DNA of 46,843 bases from the NCBI GenBank assembly GCA_945889445.1, contig CAMDBX010000023.1:1-46843 (forward strand), read 5' to 3'. The position numbers and the translations under genes were made by a program. This document shows positions 40,998-46,843 of the stretch, piece after piece (the first letter of the stretch is position 1; every line of letters starts with the position of its first letter). The stretch comes from Rhizobium sp. Q54 (GTDB lineage: Bacteria > Pseudomonadota > Alphaproteobacteria > Rhizobiales > Aestuariivirgaceae). The notes beneath the pieces are model-generated. The model was given only the letters and a program-made list of their open reading frames with translations. It had not been told where the DNA came from and did not search any database.

Positions 40998-41480
40998 ATG
41001 CCGCAACAGCCCCGGGTCTTCACCGACTTTGTCCCAACACTTCAACTGTTCATCGAAGAGGAAGTCCAAGGCGAAGCGCTGTTCGCCAGATTGGCAGACT
41101 ATCATCAAGGCAAGGCCCGCCACGTGTTTCAACTCATGGCAGCGATTGAAAGTGGCGTGATCGCCGCGATGCAGCCAGCCATTGTACGGCACGGTATTGA
41201 GTTGGCGGATCCGAAAGCCTTGTACGAGGAAGGTCGACGCGAGGCAGAGGCCATGGGTTCCATGACTTGGGTGGAGTTCCTGGATCACGTCCACGAGGAC
41301 TATCCGGCATTCAACGACGAACTTGATCAGTTGCTCCGCCTTGCACCCGCAGCGGATAGGGCCGATGTGCAGCTTATGGTGGATCACGAACTGGCCTTCA
41401 CCAACTTCGCCGCCGCCGAACGAAGTGGTAATCCGAACAGTCTGGATACTCTCACTGCGTTTCTTTGGAGGGTCTCCTAA
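40998..41480 (+). CDS. Hypothetical helical protein, possibly ferritin-like
   Basis: About 160 residues, starting MPQQPRVFTDFVPTLQLFIE with GGAAAC just upstream; ATG 40986 gives a form four residues longer, and the longest frame (40863) enters the pseudogene spacer. It is almost all helical with Glu/His placements that suggest a ferritin-like four-helix bundle: FIEEEVQGEALFARLADYH, MAAIESGVIAAMQPAIVRHG and VDHELAFTNFAAAE. A di-metal site is possible but not certain, and I do not recognise a named family. It stands alone between the pseudogene and a gene-poor repeat region. Confidence 0.65.
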   Translation: MPQQPRVFTDFVPTLQLFIEEEVQGEALFARLADYHQGKARHVFQLMAAIESGVIAAMQPAIVRHGIELADPKALYEEGRREAEAMGSMTWVEFLDHVHEDYPAFNDELDQLLRLAPAADRADVQLMVDHELAFTNFAAAERSGNPNSLDTLTAFLWRVS

Positions 41481-41594
41481 GTGCAGAATCGTGTCGTGCG
41501 GAATAGAGTCGCCGAGAACTCAATGTAGGTCGAATCTTGGGAGATGACTCGCGCGTAAGTGCCTGGCATCTGCGATTCTTCAATAAGTTGCTGT

Positions 41595-41650
41595 GAGTCA
41601 AAGACCCTCCCTTCCTCAAGCCACCCGGCTTGTCTCAGGAGTGCTGCCTC
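41595..41650 (+). repeat. Second repeat type, copy a
   Basis: Contains CCCTTCCTCAAGCCACCCGG followed by CTTGTCTCAGGAGTGCTG. It aligns along its length with 42004-42058, differing at scattered bases. A short matching stretch continues upstream (TTCTTCAATAAGTT against TTCTTCCAAGAGTT). Confidence 0.6.
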
Positions 41651-41839
41651 CCGCTACTGGATGCGCCAGATCCTCAATACAATCGCGCACCCCAAAGCCT
41701 TCAAATTGTCTGATGACGGACGGTACGTCTGCATTCAAAGCGAAAGTTCATTTACCGGCTGTCGTTGCTGGCAATTGGACGTTACCTGCACGCCGAATCT
41801 GTCCGCGGGCGAACGCAAATCTCTAACTGATTGAAGTCA

Positions 41840-41894
41840 ATGGCGCACCATGCGGAATACATATCGGAAATCGTATGTTGTTGAAGTAGATGTT
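41840..41894 (+). repeat. Dispersed repeat copy 4
   Basis: Begins ATGGCGCACCATGCGGAAT, exactly as copy 2, then ACATATCGGAAATCGTATGT and TGTTGAAGTAGATG. Read as a frame it gives a 14-residue peptide beginning MAHHAEYISEI. It precedes copy b of the second repeat. Confidence 0.55.
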
Positions 41895-42003
41895 TAAAAC
41901 AAATCCGGCCATCGGCTCGAGATCGACTATCGAATACTTCGCTATTGCTTTCGCGACGGTCTCGTCAGGTGGCTGGCGGGTTCGTTCTTCCAAGAGTTAC
42001 GAT

Positions 42004-42058
42004 GAGCCAGAAAGCCACCCTTCCTTAAGTTACCCGAATTGTCTCAGGGGTGCTGTCG
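42004..42058 (+). repeat. Second repeat type, copy b
   Basis: Contains CCCTTCCTTAAGTTACCCGA followed by ATTGTCTCAGGGGTGCTG, the counterpart of copy a about 410 bp upstream. The divergence suggests an old tandem duplication. Confidence 0.6.
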
Positions 42059-42289
42059 CAGGACACGGCGGAGGCTTCGTGACGATCTGCTCGGCCCCCG
42101 ACCCCCACTTCGGCATCAGCCATCTACTTTCCAGACCATCTTCCCTCAGTTCGCCTGGTTCGGAAAATGCCGATCAGGTCAAAAGCACGAGAGAATCTAT
42201 CCTTCTTGCATCACACGAAACACTTGAAGCGCAGTGCCCGTCCAAGGCACCAGCCGTGCGGGATTCCGCAATTGAATATGTACCTTTAC

Positions 42290-42318
42290 TTAGTCTGGCT
42301 TAGTCAGCTCGGTATTAT
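42290..42318 (+). promoter_or_regulatory. Candidate promoter of the six-gene operon
   Basis: TTAGTC at 42290-42295, a 17-bp spacer, and TATTAT at 42313-42318 resemble a sigma-70-type promoter. CTTAGTC is repeated at a 10-bp interval within it, which could be an operator. The leader to ATG 42424 would be about 100 nt. Confidence 0.4.
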
Positions 42319-42423
42319 GAATATTGTCATTTTCTCTGAACATTGTTTTGGATAAGACCTCGATCGTGTCTATCGAATCGAAGCGGGCTTCGGTTTTTAT
42401 TTCCGATGAGAAACGAGACAGTA

Positions 42424-43596
42424 ATGACGCATTCCGAAGTAATGTCCCAGCCGACCGAAGAAACGTCGAGGCAGGCACCCCTCCGCAGCGGGAACAAGCG
42501 CGGCACGCTCGCCCTGCTGTTGTCGGTTATCGCTCTTGGCCTGCTGTTCTATCCAGCTATTCGGCAGGGCGTCATCACGGTGGCGGGACCCCAGCGCTGG
42601 CTTCCTGCTCAGCTTCCCTATGTTAGCCGGCTTCCCGCCGGTCCTGATGCAAAGTTGCTGGCCGCGGATCTGGCCGGTTCAGTGTCAGTGCTCGAGGAAC
42701 AGTTAGCCAATCTGGAAGCTTCGATTGCAGAGCTGCGCGAGGCTGCAGCAGCCAATACCGATGCGGCAAGCATTCAGGCGCTCGAGCAGAGGTTGATCGG
42801 CCTAAAGGACCAGTTCGTGGCCCTGGATGCACGCGACGCCACCTCGGATGTTGAGGTGAGAAACCAGTTCTCGCAGTTAGACCGGCGGCTTGCAGACTTG
42901 GCGAACACCGATGCAGCAGGCATTCAAATGCTCGAACAGAGGTTGACCGGCCTCAAGGACCAGTTCGTGGCGCTGGACGCTCGCGACGCCACCTCGGATG
43001 TGGCGTTGAAAAACCAGATATCGAAACTCGACCAGCGGCTGGCAGACACGGCCGCGCCCGAGATGGCGTCCTTGTTGGCGGCCCGGCTTGCGCTGCTGTC
43101 GATAAGTCGTGGCCTCCGCCCCGATGACCTCGACGCCATTACGGCAGCGGCCGCGGCAGACCCCGCCATGTCGGACATTGTCGCCAAACTTAAAGTGCTG
43201 GCCGAACAGAACATACCGCCTACAAGCCTGCTACGGGAGCGTTTCCCTGCCCTCGCGCACACGGCCCTGCGGCAAGCAACACGTGAGCAGCTGGGTTGGT
43301 GGGATTCGAGTGTCTTCGCAGTCCGGTCCTCTCTGTCGGACCTGGGTGTCGGCGTTGGCGCGGATGAGAGCAAGGATTCGCTGGTGATCGACGAGGCCAA
43401 CAAGCAACTGGATCTCGGGCGGCTGCAACAGGCGCTCTTCGAGATCGACGGCGGCAGCCCGGAACTGAAGTCAATTCTATCGGGATGGATCAATGACGCC
43501 AGGCAGCGGCTGGCGATTGACGATGGCCTGCTGCAACTCGTAAACCTGCTGCTGATGCGCGTCACGACGACTTCCGCTGCGGCCGGGGCAGGCTGA
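42424..43596 (+). CDS. Mic60/mitofilin-like coiled-coil inner-membrane protein
   Basis: About 390 residues, first gene of a tight operon. A short cytoplasmic N-terminus is followed by one helix (TLALLLSVIALGLLFYPAI), then a long coiled coil with two nearly identical 50-residue repeats, and a helical C-terminal domain (LAARLALLSISRGLRPDDLD, VLAEQNIPPTSLLRERFPAL, LGRLQQALFEIDG). This layout and the C-terminal pattern resemble alphaproteobacterial Mic60-like proteins, which shape the inner membrane. Usual Mic60 genes neighbour heme biosynthesis genes; here it lies beside unknown membrane proteins. Start is uncertain among ATG 42406, 42424 and 42442. Family call is by eye, moderately sure. Confidence 0.7.
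   Translation: MTHSEVMSQPTEETSRQAPLRSGNKRGTLALLLSVIALGLLFYPAIRQGVITVAGPQRWLPAQLPYVSRLPAGPDAKLLAADLAGSVSVLEEQLANLEASIAELREAAAANTDAASIQALEQRLIGLKDQFVALDARDATSDVEVRNQFSQLDRRLADLANTDAAGIQMLEQRLTGLKDQFVALDARDATSDVALKNQISKLDQRLADTAAPEMASLLAARLALLSISRGLRPDDLDAITAAAAADPAMSDIVAKLKVLAEQNIPPTSLLRERFPALAHTALRQATREQLGWWDSSVFAVRSSLSDLGVGVGADESKDSLVIDEANKQLDLGRLQQALFEIDGGSPELKSILSGWINDARQRLAIDDGLLQLVNLLLMRVTTTSAAAGAG
42754..43053 (+). repeat. 150-bp in-frame tandem duplication
   Basis: Copy one is 42754-42903 and copy two 42904-43053, each encoding 50 residues beginning NTDAA and including GLKDQFVALDARDATSDV. Most differences are synonymous or conservative. The unit lengthens the coiled coil by about 50 residues. 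Confidence 0.9.
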
Positions 43597-43605
43597 CGAC
43601 AAGTT

Positions 43606-44556
43606 GTGGCACGGTGCAATCTATTTCTGGCATCAGTCACCGTGGTCTTCATACGGTGCTGCCCGGCCGCGCTTCTCGCGCTGGCCTGGCTGCTCACAGC
43701 CGGCGTGGTGGCACCGGCCCGGGCGGACGACGCGCTGCTGTCGCAGGATGTTTCGGCACTCTTCGCGGCGCGGACGGCACGGATAGGCCCGTATGTGGCC
43801 TGGACTTACGACTGGGCAACGAGCTACGCCAATTCCTATCGCGCTGCATTCCACGTCATACGGCATATACTAACCGCTCCGGCGGGACAGCGCGGCGACG
43901 TGCTCGGAGTGCTCCGCGCGTTGCAGCAACAATCATTGCGCCAGCGTGTGAGCCGGCCGGCAGAAGATGCCTACCAGATTGCACGACTGATCAACCGCCA
44001 CGCGGCCGCACGGCTGTATGTGCTGGCCGCCGAGGCGGTTGCAGCAGCTTGCACCGGCAGCACCTCCCAGTCTTGCATCAATCGGACGCTGCCGCAGCTA
44101 CAGGCTGCAAGTGCGGGCATCCTCGCAGCGCGCCGCGAGCCAGTCGCGCTGGCCAAGGAGGCGAGTGCGCTTCAGGACATTCTGGACATCAAGCAGATCG
44201 GCGACGTCGATGTGTTCCTCGCGGTACGCCCGCTCGCCACCCGCATTCTCGTGCTGATACTGCGCTTCACCGAGTTTGCTTCGATCATCCTCTTGGTGAC
44301 AGGCAGCCTCAGGCGCGTGTACGTGCCCGATACCGCCATCACACGATTTGCCGTGGCGATCGCCATCTCATGGTCGCTCGACTACGGGTTGTTGAGAGTG
44401 GAGCGGGCCTTCAACGAGGATTCGTTCCGCGCCAACCTCGAGGCGCAGGTCCGCGAGCAGGAAACCTCTGTGAACGACTACGTGAATGTGCTGATGCGCG
44501 GCTATGAGAGCAGTTTCCTTGCCGCTGCCCGGGTTGTGTTGAAGGAGCGAGACTGA
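43606..44556 (+). CDS. Unknown membrane protein, gene 2 of the operon
   Basis: A 316-residue protein from GTG 43606, 9 bp after the preceding gene. A signal-like segment (ALLALAWLLTAGVVAPARAD) is followed by a helical, probably periplasmic domain with two cysteines close together (CTGSTSQSC), then a hydrophobic helix near residues 205-230 (ILVLILRFTEFASIILLVTG) and a second near 245-260, then a charged C-terminus. No family recognised. A later GTG at 43642 would put the signal peptide closer to the N-terminus. It is surely co-expressed with its neighbours; a shared membrane complex is an inference. Confidence 0.75.
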   Translation: MARCNLFLASVTVVFIRCCPAALLALAWLLTAGVVAPARADDALLSQDVSALFAARTARIGPYVAWTYDWATSYANSYRAAFHVIRHILTAPAGQRGDVLGVLRALQQQSLRQRVSRPAEDAYQIARLINRHAAARLYVLAAEAVAAACTGSTSQSCINRTLPQLQAASAGILAARREPVALAKEASALQDILDIKQIGDVDVFLAVRPLATRILVLILRFTEFASIILLVTGSLRRVYVPDTAITRFAVAIAISWSLDYGLLRVERAFNEDSFRANLEAQVREQETSVNDYVNVLMRGYESSFLAAARVVLKERD

Positions 44557-44558
44557 CG

Positions 44559-44963
44559 GTGACCCCGAAGCTTCACCCGCTTGGATTGCTGGGACGAGTG
44601 GTCGGCGTGTCCGCCTTCGTCTGGCTGCTGCCGCCATTCGGCATATCGACGTTGCTGGTGTCCTCTGATGAGCAACAGATGCCGGCAGCCGTTTTCTTTA
44701 TCGCGCTCATCCTGCTGGCTTGTGCCCACTTGTACCTATTTAACCGCGCCTATTACGCGTTGCGGACCAACGGCATTCTCGTATTCACGATCGTCTACAT
44801 GTTGCTTGCCTACTTCATCATGGTATTTTTCCAGATCGAAGTGTCGATACTGAATGCAAGATGGAACGCAGCCGCTTACTTAACTCTCCTATATAGCTAT
44901 GGGCTCTGCTACAATTTCGTCGATTCGTTTCTATCGGGCCTTCTCCACACGAAGAGCGTTTAA
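44559..44963 (+). CDS. Small polytopic membrane protein, gene 3 of the operon
   Basis: A 134-residue protein from GTG 44559, two bases after the previous stop. It has about four hydrophobic helices (GVSAFVWLLPPFGISTLLVS, AAVFFIALILLACAHLYLFN, GILVFTIVYMLLAYFIMVFF, AAYLTLLYSYGLCYNFVDSF). No family recognised. Tight coupling with gene 2 suggests the two proteins are made together and may associate. Confidence 0.7.
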   Translation: MTPKLHPLGLLGRVVGVSAFVWLLPPFGISTLLVSSDEQQMPAAVFFIALILLACAHLYLFNRAYYALRTNGILVFTIVYMLLAYFIMVFFQIEVSILNARWNAAAYLTLLYSYGLCYNFVDSFLSGLLHTKSV

Positions 44964-44968
44964 GCCAA

Positions 44969-45826
44969 ATGAACCAGAACCATGCCGCGTCTCGTCAGTC
45001 TCCAGCCATTCTCGTGGTGAACTGTAGCGATTCCCGCCTGACCGCCGAAGATGCCTCTGCGTCATGGAAAACACGCCTGGGTTTTGATGGTGACATTTTT
45101 GAGGTAAGGTGCCCCGGCGGTGGGCTGGCCTTGGTGGACAGCGACAGCGCGTTCTACAAATCGGCCCTGGGAAGCTTCCAGCTGTTGAGCACCGGCCGAA
45201 ACTTCTCTCGCATCATTCTGGCCTTCCACCAAGACTGCGCCTATTTTCAGGAGAAATATGGCTCAAGCGGCGATCCCGCCGACGACGAGCAGCGCAAGTG
45301 GCAGCTGATCGAGCAGGCCACTCAAAAGGTGTCCGGGTGGGCTCGCGGCATTGCAATCCGCCCTCTATACCTGACCTTCGAGGAAAATGGCGATTGTCGC
45401 CACAGCGGCGCGGCGCGTGAGCCTGAGAGGCAGCCTGCCATGCCACCGCGGCCGACCACGACCGCAGTCGCGCGGCAGGAGCGGCGGTTTTCACCTGCCT
45501 CCGCCCTGAACCTGCGCAGCTACAACCGGATTGTTGAGGAAATGCTGATCACCGAGGGCCGCAGCGTCGAGGACGCCATTGCCCAGGCGGAGGACCAATC
45601 CGGGACCTTTGCCGGTGTTCCACCGTGGCAGGTCGAGCGGCAGGCAGGAGTGTTCCTCGATCTTCTAAAAGCCGGCGGCCGGACCAATCCGCAGGAATTA
45701 CGGCAGTTGGTTCGGGCATTCGTGCAAAACTATGCAGGCGATCAGGCCTCGAAACCATTGATCCGCAGTGTAATGAACGAGTTGAACGAAGTAATCGAGA
45801 CGGGCGCCAAGAGGCGCCTCGGATGA
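44969..45826 (+). CDS. Beta-carbonic-anhydrase-like domain fused to unknown C-terminal domain
   Basis: A 285-residue protein. The N-terminal 130 residues read like a divergent beta-carbonic anhydrase: VVNCSDSRLT with Cys19, Asp21, Arg23, then FEVRCPGGGLALVD, then FHQDC with His87 and Cys90. That is the full Cys-x-Asp-Ser-Arg plus His-x2-Cys zinc and Asp/Arg dyad set. The middle (about 140-170) is Pro/Thr/Arg-rich linker. The C-terminal part is helical and unrecognised (NRIVEEMLITEGRSVEDAIA, WQVERQAGVFLDLLKAGGRT). It sits after two membrane proteins with no good ribosome site. Activity could be carbonic anhydrase, or a related zinc role such as carbonyl sulfide or carbon disulfide hydrolysis; neither is shown. 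Confidence 0.65.
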   Translation: MNQNHAASRQSPAILVVNCSDSRLTAEDASASWKTRLGFDGDIFEVRCPGGGLALVDSDSAFYKSALGSFQLLSTGRNFSRIILAFHQDCAYFQEKYGSSGDPADDEQRKWQLIEQATQKVSGWARGIAIRPLYLTFEENGDCRHSGAAREPERQPAMPPRPTTTAVARQERRFSPASALNLRSYNRIVEEMLITEGRSVEDAIAQAEDQSGTFAGVPPWQVERQAGVFLDLLKAGGRTNPQELRQLVRAFVQNYAGDQASKPLIRSVMNELNEVIETGAKRRLG

Positions 45827-45855
45827 ATCAATTACGACTTAGTTAAGAGGCAGAC

Positions 45856-46314
45856 ATGCGGCAGGCATCGCAATACGGAATCAATCAGGACGAGCAATCG
45901 AGCCCGGGCGAGGAGCGGCTGCGTCAATTGGTACGGCTGCGTACCCAGCGTGGACGCGTTTTGACGACTGACGACGAAGACAAGCTACTCGAGGAGGCAG
46001 TCACCCGACTGGACGTATCTCTCAATCGCGCTCGCGGCGTGCTCTATGCCGAGATGCAGAATGGCAACATCGAACTCGAGACTGACATCGATGATAGGAT
46101 GCAGGAACTGGTGAAGTCCGTTGCGGACGCGAAAGGCCGGCTATCGCGCCGTGATTTCGAGCGGATCGCCATCTTCTACGCGTCGCGCTTCAAGATCCCG
46201 GTGGAAACCTGCCGCCAGAAGGTGAAGAAGATCATGGAGGATGAAGGCATTTCTCCGCAGCGCGCCGGTTTCATTCCGTCACGGAGTTGGTATAGGCGCA
46301 TCAAAGTAGCATGA
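45856..46314 (+). CDS. Small helical protein, paralogue A of a tandem pair
   Basis: A 152-residue protein with a GAGG ribosome site. Pattern: RLRQLVRLRTQRGRVLTTDD, then EDKLLEEAVTRLDVSLNRAR, an acidic linker, LSRRDFERIAIFYASRF, RQKVKKIMEDEGISPQRAG and SRSWYRRI. It aligns along its length with the next gene. Family not recognised; the LTxxEED and KKIM/RRVKQLIE helices suggest a small two-part helical protein. Basic C-terminus with WYRRI. It overlaps the next gene by 4 bp. Confidence 0.7.
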   Translation: MRQASQYGINQDEQSSPGEERLRQLVRLRTQRGRVLTTDDEDKLLEEAVTRLDVSLNRARGVLYAEMQNGNIELETDIDDRMQELVKSVADAKGRLSRRDFERIAIFYASRFKIPVETCRQKVKKIMEDEGISPQRAGFIPSRSWYRRIKVA

Positions 46315-46742
46315 GGATAGAAGGTCCAGTGCGAGGCGATCCCCAAGACAAGTTGCGGGAGTTGGTGCTTCTTTACAGTCAGCGCGACAAGGTACTGACG
46401 ACTGCGGAAGAGGACAGCATCGTCAATACAGCGGTCTCGGAATATGGTTTTACCGTGGGAGCAGCCCGTGCAATCGTCATCGCCACCGCGGCGGGTGCCG
46501 GTATCGAGGTCGAGGGTGATTATGAGGATGCTGCCAAAGCTATGCTTGTGGCATTGGGCGGAACCCGGAAGTTAATCAAGGCAGAGGACTTTGACCTGAT
46601 CGCTCAGTATTATCATGGAAAAAGCAAGCTGCCTCAGGACGAGGTTCGGCGGCGGGTGAAGCAACTGATCGAGAAGGCTGGTATCTCACCAGCGCCCAGA
46701 GGCATCTTTTTCTCTACGCGCTGGTTCCGGACGATCCGCTGA
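46311..46742 (+). CDS. Small helical protein, paralogue B of a tandem pair
   Basis: A 143-residue protein starting in the ATGA at 46311. It parallels the previous protein: DKLRELVLLYSQRDKVLTTA, EEDSIVNTAVSEYGF, an acidic YEDA segment, DFDLIAQYYHG, EVRRRVKQLIEKAGISPAPR and STRWFRTIR. Divergence is large apart from the LTT-EED, DF-IA-YY, RRVK-I, GISP and W-R-I positions, so the duplication is old or functionally constrained. It is the last gene of the operon; a weak hairpin follows. Confidence 0.7.
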   Translation: MRIEGPVRGDPQDKLRELVLLYSQRDKVLTTAEEDSIVNTAVSEYGFTVGAARAIVIATAAGAGIEVEGDYEDAAKAMLVALGGTRKLIKAEDFDLIAQYYHGKSKLPQDEVRRRVKQLIEKAGISPAPRGIFFSTRWFRTIR

Positions 46743-46764
46743 GATCGAAGCAAATTGTTAGAGA

Positions 46765-46785
46765 GCCGGAGGCAGCGTTTCCGGC
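46765..46785. terminator. Possible operon-end hairpin
   Basis: GCCGGA at 46765-46770 pairs with TCCGGC at 46780-46785 around a 9-nt loop, between convergent reading frames. No T-run follows on the plus strand, so termination strength is uncertain. Confidence 0.35.
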
Positions 46786-46789
46786 CCCT

Positions 46790-46843
46790 TCAGAATGAAT
46801 GCTGCATTTGTTCCAGCTTAATGTTCACATCCTTGATGCGCTG
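46790..46843 (-). CDS. C-terminal end of a convergent gene running off the window
   Basis: On the minus strand from the window edge the frame reads QRIKDVNIKLEQMQHSF and a TGA at 46790-46792. The composition is that of a charged helix. Only 17 residues are visible, so it may be a chance frame; no family can be named. Confidence 0.35.
   Translation of the reverse strand, partial: QRIKDVNIKLEQMQHSF

Larger units (their letters stand above)
41481..42423 (+). other. Gene-poor, AT-richer repeat region
   Basis: About 940 bp with no supportable gene. Two frames (91 and 137 codons) exist but have no ribosome site and rare composition. The stretch holds repeat copy 4, a partial fifth copy near 41487-41504, two copies of a second repeat, and the probable promoter of the six-gene operon at its right end. 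Confidence 0.5.

Noticed and set aside
34228-41894. General stress (EcfG-type) promoters at the dispersed repeats, reading GGAAT-N18-GTT
   Set aside because: The spacing is constant, but the -35 reads GGAAT, GGAGC or GAAAT rather than GGAAC, and the flanking bases are repeated too, so shared ancestry explains the match.
41559-42303. Two frames of 91 and 137 codons
   Set aside because: They run through repeat sequences, lack ribosome sites and have no family features.

Overview
The window looks like chromosome of a high-GC alphaproteobacterium, most likely Hyphomicrobiales/Rhizobiales. This is inferred from G/C-ending codons, a rhizobial-type exopolysaccharide glycosyltransferase architecture, a Mic60-like protein of the alphaproteobacterial kind and VIT-family, DUF938 and MttB-like genes. 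No rRNA, tRNA, CRISPR array or intact insertion sequence was recognised.

Left part (1-8.1 kb): the end of a surface-polysaccharide locus (gmd, cut by the window edge, divergent from a three-domain glycosyltransferase), then a full-length pyruvate carboxylase. From 8.1 to 15.1 kb lies an inositol-type sugar catabolic locus: two Gfo/Idh/MocA dehydrogenases and an IolE-like TIM-barrel protein on the minus strand, divergent from iolC-iolB-iolJ, with a LacI-family regulator at the end and a perfect 16-bp LacI-type palindrome in the divergent promoter region. iolD and iolA are not in the window. Next come a small-molecule kinase overlapping a dimethylglycine/sarcosine dehydrogenase-like flavoenzyme, a CIA30-like protein and a VIT-family metal transporter.

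Middle part (19.9-26.6 kb): a two-component system divergent from a probable extracytosolic flavin electron-transfer locus. It comprises a PepSY protein, a secreted Asp-rich protein, a DUF2271 protein with a possible FMN-attachment motif, a PepSY-TM/flavodoxin/FAD-reductase fusion and an ApbE-type FMN transferase. Then fumC overlapping an aquaporin gene, an OprD-type porin, and an ABC permease plus binding protein without an ATPase, abutting a 5'-truncated trimethylamine dehydrogenase-like pseudogene. A TMEM175-like channel, an IMPACT/YigZ-like protein, an MDR oxidoreductase and an MttB-like methyltransferase follow.

Right part (37.5-46.8 kb): by eye more AT-rich and gene-poor up to 42.4 kb. 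It holds an amine oxidase, a DUF938 methyltransferase, a ferritin-like protein, a decayed duplicate of the YigZ-like gene, and a family of short dispersed repeats that includes the upstream regions of both YigZ copies. From 42.4 kb a tight six-gene operon runs to the window end: a Mic60-like coiled-coil membrane protein, two unknown membrane proteins, a beta-carbonic-anhydrase-like fusion protein, and two tandem paralogous small proteins. I recognise no described system with this content; it is the best candidate here for something undescribed.
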